Source of the DNA: Streptococcus minor DSM 17118
GTDB lineage: Bacteria > Bacillota > Bacilli > Lactobacillales > Streptococcaceae
Direction: 5' to 3'
DNA length: 64,000 nucleotides
NCBI RefSeq assembly: GCF_000377005.1
Contig: NZ_AQYB01000032.1
Span: 1 to 64,000, forward strand
The position numbers and the translations under genes are program-made. The notes under the pieces were generated by a model. The model saw only the letters and a program-made list of their open reading frames with translations, was not told the origin of the DNA and did no database searches. Positions 26,165-35,489 of this stretch are shown piece by piece; positions within the stretch are counted from its first letter, which is position 1, and each line of letters starts with the position of its first letter.

Positions 26165-26731
26165 ATGGAATTTAGAAACGCAAAACCACAAGATTATGAA
26201 GGTATTGTTCATTGCATTTATCATGGATTTCAACATCACTTTAAGCATTTTAACACAAGTGAAATCTCAATAAAAAAGTTGCTTTTGAATGTATTAAGGC
26301 TAAATCAGTTTAAAGTTGTTTTGGACAATGGACAAGTGATTGCGTGTTGTGGTATTGGAAAAGGAGGAGCTCGGCTTTATAAGAAGAACAAAAATGTATT
26401 TCGTCAAGAATTTGGATTTATCAAGGGAACAATTATGGGGATAACACTTTATCAAGTTTTAGGGAAACCATACAAAGTGGACTCTAATTGTGGATATTTT
26501 GAGTTTGTAACTATATTGAATAGTTATCGTGGTCAAGGGATTATGAAACAGTTCTTAAACTGGATTATCGAAAAAAAAGAATACCCTTGTTTTATGCTTG
26601 ATGTAGCAAATAACAATATTGCAGCAATTGAACTTTATAAAAGATTAGGATTTGTAGAAACTCATCGAGTAAAAGAAAAATTTGCTAAACAAGCTGGATT
26701 TGAATATACGATATTTATGGAATTAAAGTGA
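26165..26731 (+). CDS. GNAT-family N-acetyltransferase, mobile-element cargo
   Basis: A 188-residue acetyltransferase. The acetyl-CoA loop RGQGIM lies near 121-126, followed by the C-terminal LDVANNNIAAIELYKRLGF pattern (near 142-160) typical of GNAT proteins. The substrate is unknown; it could be an antibiotic, a toxin, a peptide or a protein N-terminus. The gene has its own extended -10 TGATATAAT at 26109-26117 and a GAGGAG site nine bases before ATG, and a terminator follows. It is AT-rich and sits inside the conjugative-element remnant, so it was probably acquired by transfer. Confidence 0.83.
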   Translation: MEFRNAKPQDYEGIVHCIYHGFQHHFKHFNTSEISIKKLLLNVLRLNQFKVVLDNGQVIACCGIGKGGARLYKKNKNVFRQEFGFIKGTIMGITLYQVLGKPYKVDSNCGYFEFVTILNSYRGQGIMKQFLNWIIEKKEYPCFMLDVANNNIAAIELYKRLGFVETHRVKEKFAKQAGFEYTIFMELK

Positions 26732-26785
26732 TATATATCGAGAATTTTATAAATCGAAGCGGAACAATTAAATGAGATCACCAAG

Positions 26786-26821
26786 AGGAAGTAAAAGCAA
26801 ATAGCGGATACTTCCTTTTTT
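26786..26821 (+). terminator. terminator after the GNAT gene
   Basis: AGGAAGTA (26786-26793) pairs with TACTTCCT (26809-26816), followed by T residues. Confidence 0.75.
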
Positions 26822-26846
26822 GATGCTTAAAAATAAGGAGGAAGAA

Positions 26847-26906
26847 ATGAGAATAAGGAATAGATCCCCCACTATATCGGTGGAAATAATAAGAACAGTC
26901 AAATAG
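26847..26906 (+). CDS. 19-residue ORF with strong ribosome site
   Basis: ATAAGGAGGAAGAA directly precedes ATG. The frame begins MRIRNRSPT and ends IIRTVK. It is followed six bases later by a terminator hairpin and then by a longer frame at 26969, an arrangement like a leader peptide with attenuation. Whether it is translated is not known. Confidence 0.4.
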   Translation: MRIRNRSPTISVEIIRTVK

Positions 26907-26911
26907 TTAAG

Positions 26912-26942
26912 GCGATAGAGAGGAATCCTATCGTCTATTTTT
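26912..26942 (+). terminator. hairpin after the 19-residue ORF
   Basis: CGATAG (26913-26918) pairs with CTATCG (26928-26933), followed by CTATTTTTT. It could be a terminator or attenuator belonging to the conjugative element. Confidence 0.6.
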
Positions 26943-26968
26943 TACTCAAAATAAGAAAGGATAAGGAA

Positions 26969-27202
26969 ATGGACAAAGAAAAAATGATTAACATCAATGC
27001 CAGTCTTGTGGAAGAGCCTGTGTTTAGCTTGACACGAGAGGGCTTGGTAGCCACTGCCCACGATCCACGAGATGGCACCATCGAAGCCTATGAAAGTAAG
27101 GGTTCACAGTCCATTTTAGGTATCCAATGGCATCCTGAATTTTTGGTCAAATATTGTACCAAACATCGCCGATTGTTTGAATATGTGGTGCAAAGCCTGT
27201 AG
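26969..27202 (+). pseudogene. mobile-element ORF start fused to the amidotransferase C-terminus
   Basis: A 77-residue frame. The first 22 or so residues (MDKEKMININASLVEEPVF) do not look like amidotransferase and probably come from an element gene. From about residue 23 the sequence is the C-terminal quarter of the PuuD-like amidotransferase, with AHDPRDGT and the catalytic IQWHPEF. A GGATAAGGA site precedes the ATG. It is the right-hand counterpart of the chimera at 25402-26088. Confidence 0.65.
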
Positions 27203-27317
27203 AGCAGGCATCCTCCTATTGAAATCCTAAGCGGTCATCGAACTGTCCTGAACGGTAGAAAAAATAGATATGCAGTGATAAAATCGTATTTTATCCTGTT
27301 TTCTGATTGAATCTAGA

Positions 27318-27334
27318 TATAGTCAAAAACTATA
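27318..27334 (+). promoter_or_regulatory. MtaR-type Met box upstream of metQ
   Basis: TATAGTCAAAAACTATA is a 17-base palindrome close to the streptococcal MtaR (MetR) motif TATAGTTTnAAACTATA. It lies about 140 bases before metQ and overlaps a possible promoter (TTGAAT at 27307, TATAAC at 27331). MtaR is a LysR-type regulator of methionine genes, which fits the operon. The remaining gap of 27335-27474 holds no recognised element. Confidence 0.7.
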
Positions 27335-27474
27335 ACTGATACAAAAGAGACATAAAAATTTTTAAAGAGCTAGTTAAAAAATCTCTACTAGTCAACGGAA
27401 GAACCTTATGATAACATAGAGACAATTAAATAAGAGTCAGCTAGTTGCTGGCTCAGGAAATGGAGATTTAGTTT

Positions 27475-28356
27475 ATGAACTTTAAAAAAGTATTTGGTTT
27501 TGCAGCAGTCGCTGCCCTGTCAGTTGTAGCTTTGGCAGCTTGTGCTCCGTCATCAGGCAATGATAGCAAGGAAGACGATAAGACTCTCACCGTTGGTATC
27601 ATGACGCGTACAGATGCAACTGAGCCACTATGGGAAAAAGTCAGTGAAAATGCTAAGAAAGAAGGACTCACATTGAAGTTTGTAGAGTTCACAGATTATT
27701 CACAACCAAACAAGGCCTTGGCTAATGGTGAAATTGATGTCAATGCTTTCCAACACTACAACTTCCTCAATAACTGGAACACAGAAAACGATGGAGACTT
27801 GGTTGCAGCAGCAGATACATTGATTAGTCCCCTTCGCATCTTCTCTGGATTGAATGGAGAAAAAGCGAAGTACAAGGATATCTCAGAATTACCAGATGGA
27901 GCAGTAGTTTCCGTACCAAACGATGCAACCAATGAGAGTCGTGCTCTCTACCTCCTGCAAACAGCTGGTCTAATCAAATTGGATGTATCTGGTGAAGAAT
28001 TGGCAACGAAGGTTAATATCACAGACAATCCTAAGAAATTGGACATCAAAGAGTTGGATGCTAGCCAAACAGCTTCTACTCGTACATCCGTTGATGCAGC
28101 TATTATCAACAACAACTACGCTGTGGATGCAGGTGTGGACTATTCAACCGTTCTTTTCAAAGAAGAAATCAATGCTGAGTCCAAACAATGGGTCAATGTC
28201 ATTGCTGCTCAAAAGGGTTGGGAAAAGTCAAATAAAGCTGATGCGATAAAAATCTTGATTAAGGCCTATCAAACTAATGAAGTGGCTAAAATCCTTAGCG
28301 ATGCATCAAATGGTGTTGATGTACCAGCTTGGGAAGGTGCAGATTCAGTAAAATAA
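27475..28356 (+). CDS. metQ: methionine-binding lipoprotein MetQ (NlpA family)
   Basis: A 293-residue lipoprotein that binds methionine outside the membrane for the MetNI importer. The lipobox LAAC gives lipidated Cys23. The body is an NlpA/MetQ domain, with TVGIMT, the QHYNFLNNW segment and NNNYAVDAG near residues 210-218. The start has GGAG nine bases upstream. It leads the operon with the M20 peptidase, metN and metI. Confidence 0.94.
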   Translation: MNFKKVFGFAAVAALSVVALAACAPSSGNDSKEDDKTLTVGIMTRTDATEPLWEKVSENAKKEGLTLKFVEFTDYSQPNKALANGEIDVNAFQHYNFLNNWNTENDGDLVAAADTLISPLRIFSGLNGEKAKYKDISELPDGAVVSVPNDATNESRALYLLQTAGLIKLDVSGEELATKVNITDNPKKLDIKELDASQTASTRTSVDAAIINNNYAVDAGVDYSTVLFKEEINAESKQWVNVIAAQKGWEKSNKADAIKILIKAYQTNEVAKILSDASNGVDVPAWEGADSVK

Positions 28357-28439
28357 TCTCAATAGTGAGAACTGTGAATACACATAGTAGCAAGTATGGG
28401 CGTGTGCAAGCACGCCGTATTTGTGTTTAGGGGGAAAGT

Positions 28440-29795
28440 ATGAAGCAGCTGGAAACAGTTGAACAAGATAGAATCATAGAACATTATGTGTCTATTCTAA
28501 GAGAATTGGTTGCAAAGAGGAGCATATTTGCCCAACAAATAGGTTTATCTGAAACAGCCCACTACCTCAAGGAGGTCTTTCAAGCAGCTGGGGCTCAGGT
28601 GGTTCTAGATGATGAATTTACAGCTCCCTTTGTAATGGCAACCTTTACCAGCCCAAAAAAGGATGCTAAGACCCTTATTTTTTACAATCATTATGATGTG
28701 CAGCCTGCAGATGCAGATCAACCTTGGACGAGCCCTCCTTTTCAATTGGATATTCGAAATGGTTATATGTATGGTCGTGGTGTGGATGATGATAAGGGGC
28801 ATATTACAGCCCGCTTGACAGCGATTGAGAAGTATTGTCAAACGCAGGGTGAACTCCCTGTGAACATTATCTTTATTGTAGAAGGAGCAGAAGAATCAGC
28901 CTCCGTTGACTTGGAAAAATATTTGGTCAAATACCAGTCGAAGCTAGTTGGTGCAGATCTTCTGGTCTGGGAGCAGGGAATTTTCAACCAAAAAGGGCAG
29001 ATGGAGATTTCAGGTGGGACCAAAGGAATTGTGACTTTTGATGCCAAGGTTCGGAGTGCGGATGTCGATATCCATTCCAAATTTGGTGGCACCATTAACA
29101 GTAGTAGTTGGTATCTCATCAATGCCCTGACCAGTTTACGTGATGCGACGGGAAAAATTCTAGTGGAGGGCATCTATGATGATGTCATGGCCCCCACCGA
29201 CCATGAGATGGAACTAGTCAGGCAGCATGCCTTGGTAGATCAGCAACATCTCCAAGAAGTTTACAATCTGCAACTTCCTTTTTTAACAAAAAATCAAGAT
29301 GCCTTGCTCAAGAATCTCTTTTTTGAACCTGCTTTAAATATCCAAGGCTTACAAACAGGTTACCAGGGTCAAGGTGTCAAAACCATCTTGCCAGCAGAGG
29401 CCAGTGCCAAGTTAGAGGTACGTTTGGTTCCAGGTATGAAGCCGCGTAAAGTTTTTGAACAGATTCAGGCGCAGTTGGTTCGAAATGGATTCGAACAAGT
29501 AGACTTGACCTATACCTTGGGAGAAGAGGGCTATCGGAGTGATATGACTGCACCCTCAATTCTCAATGTCATCGCCATTGCAAAAAAATTCTCACCAGAG
29601 GGAGTAGCTGTTTTACCAACTACAGCAGGGACAGGTCCCATGCATCAGGTTTTTGAAGCCCTGGGTGTTCCCATTGCAGCATTTGGTATTGGCAACCCCA
29701 ATAGTCGGGACCATGGGGGCGATGAGAATGTCAAGATTGCAGATTATATAACCCATATAGACATGATAGAGGAGTTAATTAGAAGTTATGAGTGA
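28440..29795 (+). CDS. M20-family metallopeptidase (dipeptidase)
   Basis: A 451-residue cytoplasmic zinc peptidase of the M20 family. Metal and catalytic motifs are visible: [23 protein letters not shown] and the distal DHGGDEN. A dimerisation domain inserts near 200-320. It lies inside the methionine ABC operon and ends 8 bases inside metN. This placement is shared with other streptococci and suggests it frees methionine or a related amino acid from imported peptides; that role is inferred. Confidence 0.9.
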   Translation: MKQLETVEQDRIIEHYVSILRELVAKRSIFAQQIGLSETAHYLKEVFQAAGAQVVLDDEFTAPFVMATFTSPKKDAKTLIFYNHYDVQPADADQPWTSPPFQLDIRNGYMYGRGVDDDKGHITARLTAIEKYCQTQGELPVNIIFIVEGAEESASVDLEKYLVKYQSKLVGADLLVWEQGIFNQKGQMEISGGTKGIVTFDAKVRSADVDIHSKFGGTINSSSWYLINALTSLRDATGKILVEGIYDDVMAPTDHEMELVRQHALVDQQHLQEVYNLQLPFLTKNQDALLKNLFFEPALNIQGLQTGYQGQGVKTILPAEASAKLEVRLVPGMKPRKVFEQIQAQLVRNGFEQVDLTYTLGEEGYRSDMTAPSILNVIAIAKKFSPEGVAVLPTTAGTGPMHQVFEALGVPIAAFGIGNPNSRDHGGDENVKIADYITHIDMIEELIRSYE

Positions 29796-30852
29796 AACGA
29801 TTATTCAGCTAGAGCATATCGACATCACCTTTCATCAGAAGAAACGAGTGATTGAAGCAGTAAAGGATGTCTCCGTCAATATTAACAAGGGAGATATTTA
29901 CGGGATTGTAGGCTATTCAGGTGCTGGGAAGTCGACCTTAGTCCGTGTTATCAACCTCCTACAAGTACCGACTGCTGGGAAAATTACTATTGGGAAGCAG
30001 GTGACTTTTGCGGATGGCAAGGTCCAACTATCAGCTGCCGAACTCCGTCAAAAGAGACAAAGTATTGGCATGATTTTCCAACACTTTAATCTGATGGCTC
30101 AAAAAACAGCTCGACAAAATGTCGCCTTTGCTTTGAGACATTCTGATTTGAGTAAGGAAGCACGAGCTAAAAAGGTAGATGATTTGCTGGAATTGGTTGG
30201 TCTATCTGAACGAGCAGACAACTATCCTGCCCAATTATCCGGAGGTCAGAAGCAGCGGGTAGCTATTGCGCGTGCCTTAGCCAATGACCCTGAAATTTTG
30301 ATTTCAGATGAGTCCACCTCGGCTCTTGACCCTAAAACAACCAAGCAAATTTTAGCCTTGCTTCAAAAACTCAATCGCAAGTTGGGACTGACAGTAGTGA
30401 TGATCACGCACGAGATGCAAATTGTCAAGGATATTTGTAATCGGGTCGCGGTAATGCAAAATGGTGTCTTAATTGAAGAAGGTTCCGTTTTGGAAATCTT
30501 TTCTCATCCCAAGCAAGCCCTGACCAAGGAGTTTATTCGAACTGCAACGGGGATTGATGAGGCTTTGGTGAAAATCGAGAAGCAAGATATTGTTGAAAAT
30601 TTAGCTAGCAACGCCCTTCTGGTTCAGCTGAAATATGCTGGGCACACGACTGATGAGCCACTTCTCAATGAAATTTATAAACAATTTGAGGTGACGGCTA
30701 ATATCTTGTATGGTAATATCGAAATTTTGGACAATACACCAGTAGGTGAGTTGGTGGTGGTCTTGTCCGGTCTGCCAGATGCACTAGAAGCCGCTCAGAG
30801 GGCCATTGTGGAGTCTGGTGTAGAACTGACAATATTGAAAAGAGGTGCTTAG
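29788..30852 (+). CDS. metN: methionine ABC ATPase MetN
   Basis: A 354-residue ATP-binding subunit. It shows Walker A GYSGAGKS, signature LSGGQKQR, Walker [14 protein letters not shown] and H-loop THEM. The C-terminal NIL domain (about 265-354) senses internal methionine and causes transinhibition in MetN proteins. The start overlaps the peptidase gene by eight bases. Confidence 0.95.
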   Translation: MSETIIQLEHIDITFHQKKRVIEAVKDVSVNINKGDIYGIVGYSGAGKSTLVRVINLLQVPTAGKITIGKQVTFADGKVQLSAAELRQKRQSIGMIFQHFNLMAQKTARQNVAFALRHSDLSKEARAKKVDDLLELVGLSERADNYPAQLSGGQKQRVAIARALANDPEILISDESTSALDPKTTKQILALLQKLNRKLGLTVVMITHEMQIVKDICNRVAVMQNGVLIEEGSVLEIFSHPKQALTKEFIRTATGIDEALVKIEKQDIVENLASNALLVQLKYAGHTTDEPLLNEIYKQFEVTANILYGNIEILDNTPVGELVVVLSGLPDALEAAQRAIVESGVELTILKRGA

Positions 30853-31545
30853 ATGAGTAATTTAATTCAAACTTATTTACCTAATGTCTATAAGATTGGA
30901 CTCTGGGGAGAAAGTGGCTGGCTCATAGCCATTTATACAACATTGTATATGACTATTTGGGCTTTTCTAATTGGAGGCTTGATTGGTCTTTTGACTGGTC
31001 TTTTTCTGGTCTTGACTGCTCCTGGTGGTGTGTTGGAAAACAAACTTGTCTTTCATATCTTGGACAAGATTACTTCTGTCTTCCGAGCTATTCCTTTCAT
31101 CATCTTGCTTTTTATTCTGCAACCGCTGACCTATTTATTGGTGCAGACCAACCTTGGTCCAACAGCAGCTATTGTACCTCTGGCTTTTGCAACCTTTGCC
31201 TTTTTTACCCGGCAGGTTCAGGTGGTCTTATCTGAGTTAGATAGAGGTGTCATCGAGGCTGCTCAGGCTTCTGGTGCAACTGGTTTCGACCTTATCAAGG
31301 TCTACCTTAGTGAAGGTTTGCCGGATCTTATTCGTGTCTCAACGGTGACCCTTATTTCTCTAGTGGGAGAGACGGCTATGGCTGGTGCTATCGGTAGTGG
31401 CGGTATTGGAAATGTAGCCATTTCTTATGGCTTTAACCGTTTCAACCACGATGTGACTTGGACAGCGACCTTCATTATTTTGCTAATTATCTTTGGAATC
31501 CAACTATTGGGTGACTTACTGACCCGCAAGCTCAGCCATCGTTAG
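30853..31545 (+). CDS. metI: methionine ABC permease MetI (MetP)
   Basis: A 230-residue permease with five hydrophobic segments. The EAA loop (IEAAQASGATGFDLIKVYLSEGLPD region, near 133-157) contacts MetN. It starts immediately after metN and ends the operon. Confidence 0.94.
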   Translation: MSNLIQTYLPNVYKIGLWGESGWLIAIYTTLYMTIWAFLIGGLIGLLTGLFLVLTAPGGVLENKLVFHILDKITSVFRAIPFIILLFILQPLTYLLVQTNLGPTAAIVPLAFATFAFFTRQVQVVLSELDRGVIEAAQASGATGFDLIKVYLSEGLPDLIRVSTVTLISLVGETAMAGAIGSGGIGNVAISYGFNRFNHDVTWTATFIILLIIFGIQLLGDLLTRKLSHR

Positions 31546-31592
31546 TACTGATAGGAGCTAGGACAAGAAACAGAAATACCTGGATTTAGATT

Positions 31593-31625
31593 AAAGACAA
31601 CCTTCTTTGGAGGTTTGTCTTTTCT
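31593..31625 (+). terminator. terminator of the met operon
   Basis: AAAGACAACCT pairs with AGGTTTGTCTTT with one bulged base, followed by a short T-rich tract. Confidence 0.7.
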
Positions 31626-31675
31626 TGCGTGATATACAAAATATTTTATCATCTTTTCACATTGATTTTGTCATA

Positions 31676-31705
31676 TTAGACAAAGCGCTGACTTTCTGCT
31701 ATAAT
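31676..31705 (+). promoter_or_regulatory. glyQS promoter
   Basis: -35 TTAGAC (31676-31681), an 18-base spacer, and the extended -10 TGCTATAAT (31697-31705). Confidence 0.7.
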
Positions 31706-31711
31706 ACTTAT

Positions 31712-31925
31712 CAGGAAAGAAGGTCTGGCATAGATTTCTCTAGCGAGCCTGAGACAGTGAAAGTCAGGTGAAAAACATGGACAGATTGGCGCTTTCTAGT
31801 CAATATCATATAAAAATGAAGTAATAAATTAGGGTGGAACCGCGTTCTTAACGCCCCTATGTCTGTTGGCATGGGAGTGGAAGATTGTGGTTCTCTTTTT
31901 ATGTCAACATCCAAAAATTAACTCT
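31712..31925 (+). promoter_or_regulatory. T-box riboswitch controlling glyQS
   Basis: The diagnostic T-box AGGGTGGAACCGCG is at 31831-31844, preceded by a stem I region with AG-rich loops and followed by a C-rich strand (CGCCCCTATG) and a GC-containing hairpin with a CTCTTTTT tail. Uncharged tRNA-Gly should stabilise the antiterminator and turn the operon on. I could not fix the specifier codon by eye. Confidence 0.88.
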
Positions 31926-31942
31926 TAAGATAGGAGCAACTG

Positions 31943-32860
31943 ATGTCAAAAAAACTAACCTTTCAGGAAATCATCCTGACCTTGCAACAATATTGGAATG
32001 ACCAAGGCTGTATGCTCATGCAGGCCTATGATACAGAAAAAGGTGCTGGAACGATGAGTCCATATACCTTCTTGCGTGCGATCGGTCCTGAACCTTGGAA
32101 TGCTGCCTATGTGGAGCCGTCCCGTCGCCCAGCAGATGGTCGTTATGGGGAAAACCCAAATCGCCTTTACCAGCACCATCAATTTCAGGTGGTGATGAAA
32201 CCATCTCCAGCAAACATTCAAGAACTTTATCTCGCATCTTTGGAAAAATTGGGTATCAATCCTTTGGAGCATGACATCCGATTTGTTGAAGATAACTGGG
32301 AAAACCCCTCAACGGGCTCTGCAGGTCTTGGGTGGGAAGTTTGGTTGGACGGGATGGAAATTACTCAGTTTACCTATTTCCAACAAGTAGGAGGGTTACC
32401 GACTAGCCCAGTCACTGCTGAGGTAACCTATGGTTTAGAGCGTTTGGCATCCTACATTCAGGAAGTGGATTCGGTCTATGACATTGAGTGGTCACCAGGT
32501 GTCAAATATGGAGAAATCTTTTTGCAACCAGAATTTGAGCATTCAAAGTACAGCTTTGAAGTATCTGACCAAGATATGCTTTTGGAGAATTTCACTAAGT
32601 TTGAAAAAGAAGCAGCCCGTGCCTTGGAAGAAGGGTTGGTACATCCAGCTTTTGACTACGTCTTGAAATGTTCGCATACCTTCAACTTGCTTGATGCACG
32701 TGGAGCGGTGTCGGTTACTGAACGGGCGGGTTATATCGCTCGTATCCGTAACTTAGCCCGTGTTGTTGCTAAAACCTTCGTTGCAGAACGTAAAAAACTA
32801 GGTTACCCACTCTTGGATGAGGCAACTCGTGCAGAACTACTTAAGGAGGATGCGAAATAA
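31943..32860 (+). CDS. glyQ: glycine--tRNA ligase alpha subunit
   Basis: A 305-residue class II synthetase subunit of the bacterial alpha2beta2 glycyl-tRNA synthetase. It holds the aminoacylation site; the N-terminal [14 protein letters not shown] (near 4-17) and the [17 protein letters not shown] block (near 36-52) are family signatures. AGGAG lies seven bases upstream of ATG. Expression is under the T-box. It overlaps glyS by one base. Confidence 0.97.
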   Translation: MSKKLTFQEIILTLQQYWNDQGCMLMQAYDTEKGAGTMSPYTFLRAIGPEPWNAAYVEPSRRPADGRYGENPNRLYQHHQFQVVMKPSPANIQELYLASLEKLGINPLEHDIRFVEDNWENPSTGSAGLGWEVWLDGMEITQFTYFQQVGGLPTSPVTAEVTYGLERLASYIQEVDSVYDIEWSPGVKYGEIFLQPEFEHSKYSFEVSDQDMLLENFTKFEKEAARALEEGLVHPAFDYVLKCSHTFNLLDARGAVSVTERAGYIARIRNLARVVAKTFVAERKKLGYPLLDEATRAELLKEDAK

Positions 32861-34896
32861 TGACAAAAAATCTATTAGTAGAACTTGGTTTAGAAGAATT
32901 GCCAGCCTATGTAGTCACTCAAAGTGAACAGCAACTAGGTGAGAAAATGGCTGCTTTTTTAGGAGACAACCGTCTCTCTTTTGAGTCTATCCAAACCTTC
33001 TCGACTCCCCGTCGTTTGGCTGTACGGGTAAATGGTTTAGCAGATGCACAGACTGACTTAACAGAAGATTTCAAAGGTCCCTCTAAGAAGATTGCCCTAG
33101 ATGCGGATGGGAATTTTTCAAAGGCAGCGCAGGGATTTGTTCGTGGTAAGGGTTTGACCGTTGAGGATATTGAATTTCGTGAAGTGAAAGGAGAAGAGTA
33201 TGTCTATGTGACCAAGCATGAGGCCGGTCAATCCGCTGAGCAAGTGCTGACTGGGCTACCTGAAGTCCTAGCTTCTTTGAGCTTTCCTGTCAGTATGCAT
33301 TGGGCTAGCAATTCATTCGAATACATCCGTCCTGTGCATACGTTGACTGTTCTTTTGGATGAGCAAGCCTTGGATATGCCTTTCTTAGATATCCAATCTG
33401 GTCGTATCAGTCGCGGTCATCGCTTCCTTGGAACAGAAGTTGCAATTACCAGTGCAGATAGCTACGAAGCTGATTTGCGCAAGGTCTTCGTCATCGCAAA
33501 TGCCAAAGAACGTGAAGACATGATTGTAGAACAAATCAAGGCTATCGAAAAATCACAAAATGTGGTTGTGGAAATTGATCCAAGCCTTCTAAATGAAGTT
33601 CTCAACCTAGTTGAATATCCAACTGCTTTCATGGGCGCCTTTGATGCTAAATACTTGGCTGTACCAGAAGAAGTTCTCGTTACCTCTATGAAAGCCCACC
33701 AGCGTTATTTTGTGGTGCGGGATCAGTCTGGCAAGCTCCTACCGAACTTCATTTCTGTTCGTAACGGTAATGCCGACCATATCGAAAATGTTGTCAAAGG
33801 AAATGAAAAAGTCTTGGTAGCACGTTTGGAAGATGGAGAGTTCTTCTGGCGTGAGGATCAGAAACTGCAAATCGAAGCATTAGTAGCCAAATTAGAGGAT
33901 GTCACTTTCCATGAAAAAATCGGTTCTCTAGCTGAGCACATGCATCGTGTCCAAGTCATTGCAGATTCTCTAGCCAAACAGGCCAACCTTTCAGAGCAAG
34001 AAAGAGAAGACTTGGCCCGTGCAGCCCACATTTATAAATTTGACCTTCTGACTGGAATGGTAGGCGAATTCGATGAACTCCAAGGTATTATGGGTGAGAA
34101 GTATGCCCTATTGGCGGGAGAAAACCCAGCGGTTGCTACAGCAATCCGAGAACATTATCTACCAAATGCTGCTGATGGAGACTTACCAGAGACAAAAGTT
34201 GGCGCTATTTTGGCTCTAGCGGATAAGCTAGATACTCTTTTATCTTTCTTCTCAGTAGGTTTGATTCCATCTGGTTCTAACGATCCTTATGCCCTTCGTC
34301 GTGCGACTCAAGGGATTGTCCGTATCCTAGATGCCTTTGGTTGGAACATTCCGATGGATGAGTTGATTCATAGCCTATATGAATTGGATTTCGCGAGTTT
34401 GTCGTACGAAAATAGGGAAGAAGTCCTCAACTTTATCCGCGCTCGTGTGGATAAGATGATGGGCAAGATGCCAAAAGATATTAAAGAAGCAGTTTTGGCA
34501 GGTTCAACCTTTGTTGTACCGGAAATGCTAGCTGCTGCAACCAGCCTAGTAGAAGCTTCACAGGCTGATAACTACAAGCCTGCTGTGGAAAGTCTGTCTC
34601 GTGTCTTTAACTTAGCTGAAAAAGCGGATGCAGTAGCTACTGTGGATCCTTCTCTCTTTGAAAATGAGCAGGAAAAAGCCTTGGCCTCAGCTATCGAAAA
34701 CTTACTGCTCTCGGGTGAGCATAAAGAAAAATTGGCACAACTCTTTGCTCTTAGCCCCGTTATCGATGCCTTCTTTGACAATACCATGGTCATGGTAGAA
34801 GACCAAGCCGTAAAAAACAATCGTCTAGCCCTCCTTGCTTCTCTTACAGAAAAAGCAGCGACAGTAGCTAAATTTAATGTTTTAAATACAAAGTAG
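32860..34896 (+). CDS. glyS: glycine--tRNA ligase beta subunit
   Basis: A 678-residue subunit that binds tRNA-Gly and completes the synthetase. It begins [12 protein letters not shown], has the HD-like region near 375-400 and a C-terminal anticodon-binding (DALR-type) domain from about 560. ATG overlaps the glyQ stop, with AAGGAGG nine bases upstream. Confidence 0.97.
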   Translation: MTKNLLVELGLEELPAYVVTQSEQQLGEKMAAFLGDNRLSFESIQTFSTPRRLAVRVNGLADAQTDLTEDFKGPSKKIALDADGNFSKAAQGFVRGKGLTVEDIEFREVKGEEYVYVTKHEAGQSAEQVLTGLPEVLASLSFPVSMHWASNSFEYIRPVHTLTVLLDEQALDMPFLDIQSGRISRGHRFLGTEVAITSADSYEADLRKVFVIANAKEREDMIVEQIKAIEKSQNVVVEIDPSLLNEVLNLVEYPTAFMGAFDAKYLAVPEEVLVTSMKAHQRYFVVRDQSGKLLPNFISVRNGNADHIENVVKGNEKVLVARLEDGEFFWREDQKLQIEALVAKLEDVTFHEKIGSLAEHMHRVQVIADSLAKQANLSEQEREDLARAAHIYKFDLLTGMVGEFDELQGIMGEKYALLAGENPAVATAIREHYLPNAADGDLPETKVGAILALADKLDTLLSFFSVGLIPSGSNDPYALRRATQGIVRILDAFGWNIPMDELIHSLYELDFASLSYENREEVLNFIRARVDKMMGKMPKDIKEAVLAGSTFVVPEMLAAATSLVEASQADNYKPAVESLSRVFNLAEKADAVATVDPSLFENEQEKALASAIENLLLSGEHKEKLAQLFALSPVIDAFFDNTMVMVEDQAVKNNRLALLASLTEKAATVAKFNVLNTK

Positions 34897-34907
34897 GAGG
34901 TTTTTGA

Positions 34908-35165
34908 ATGGAGCAACAAAAAATCGATCGTATCAATGAGCTGGCTAAAAAGAAAAAAACAGTCGGTTTGACTGAATCTGAGAAGGTCGAGCAGGCTGAA
35001 CTCCGCCAGGAGTATATTGAGGGCTACAAACGTTCCTTGCGGCACCATCTCGCTGGCATTAAGCTAGTGGATGAGGAAGGCAATGATGTTACCCCAGAAA
35101 AACTTCGCCAAATCCAGCGTGAAAAAGGCTTGCATGGCAGAAGTCTAGATGACCCAGAATCATAG
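34908..35165 (+). CDS. DUF896 (YnzC) family protein
   Basis: An 85-residue protein with the short helical DUF896 domain: [27 protein letters not shown] and the basic RSLRHHL. Family members are small, helical and of unknown role. It follows glyS by 11 bases with an AGGAGG site, so it is probably the third gene of the T-box operon. Confidence 0.88.
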   Translation: MEQQKIDRINELAKKKKTVGLTESEKVEQAELRQEYIEGYKRSLRHHLAGIKLVDEEGNDVTPEKLRQIQREKGLHGRSLDDPES

Positions 35166-35431
35166 TCTAAGTTCACCTATTATTTTATTGAGACGTTTGG
35201 TACCAATTTTTCATTAGAAAGTTGGTGCTAGACGTTTTTTATATATCTAGAAATATTGGTGATAGTCCTAGAGTTCGATGACGACTAATCTAGTAAATGT
35301 CTAATGTTATAGATTGATTAGATAAAATGAAGGCAGTCAAAGATATGAATAACTTGTATGTTGAAAAGAGGGATTATGGCAACTAGGAGACTACAAAAAT
35401 GAAGACTCAGTAAAAAATTTTCTAAAAAACC
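35166..35431 (+). other. intergenic region with possible weak terminator
   Basis: Bases about 35201-35231 can form a stem (GTACCAATTT with AAAGTTGGTGC) followed six bases later by TTTTTT, a plausible but imperfect terminator for the glyQS operon. The remaining stretch to the AdcR promoter shows no gene or element that I can support. Confidence 0.4.
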
Positions 35432-35471
35432 TTGACTGGTTAAGTTGTTGGTGTTATAATTAACCGGTTAA
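35432..35471 (+). promoter_or_regulatory. zinc-regulated promoter with two AdcR boxes
   Basis: -35 TTGACT (35432-35437), 17-base spacer and extended -10 TGTTATAAT (35452-35460). TTAACCGGTTAA at 35460-35471 is a perfect palindrome matching the AdcR motif TTAACYRGTTAA. TTGACTGGTTAA at 35432-35443 is a second copy with one mismatch and includes the -35. Zinc-loaded AdcR should repress both adcAII and perhaps htpS. Confidence 0.85.
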
Positions 35472-35489
35472 GTTTGAAAGGAGATGTTT

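Larger units (their letters stand above)
25516..27045 (+). mobile_element. remnant of an integrative conjugative element
   Basis: About 1.5 kb of foreign DNA between the two amidotransferase pieces: a truncated virD4, a GNAT gene, a terminator, a 19-codon ORF with strong ribosome site, a second terminator, and the start of another frame. The GNAT region is clearly more AT-rich than its neighbours. No integrase, relaxase, att repeat or IS end is seen, so it is a fragment. Boundaries are estimates from where amidotransferase similarity stops. Confidence 0.65.
25402..27202 (+). pseudogene. class-I glutamine amidotransferase (PuuD-like), middle replaced by a mobile-element remnant
   Basis: Two pieces of one gene flank foreign DNA. 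The 5' piece (25402 to about 25527) encodes MSKVIVGISGNEK through VAGGLPI, the start of gamma-glutamyl-GABA hydrolase-like amidotransferases. The 3' piece (about 27036-27202) encodes GLVATAHDPRDGTIEA and GIQWHPEF, the C-terminal part of the same family with the catalytic His. A family protein has roughly 230 residues. Only about 42 and 55 remain, so some 130 residues, including the nucleophilic Cys region, have been lost as well as foreign DNA gained. The original start with GGAG upstream survives. The activity is surely lost. Confidence 0.78.

Noticed and set aside
27335-27474. SAM riboswitch or T-box before metQ
   Set aside because: No conserved core or T-box sequence is present; the MtaR-like palindrome explains regulation better.
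34572-35048. A 158-residue antisense frame over glyS and DUF896
   Set aside because: Both overlapped genes are well supported, and the frame lacks a ribosome site and recognisable motifs.
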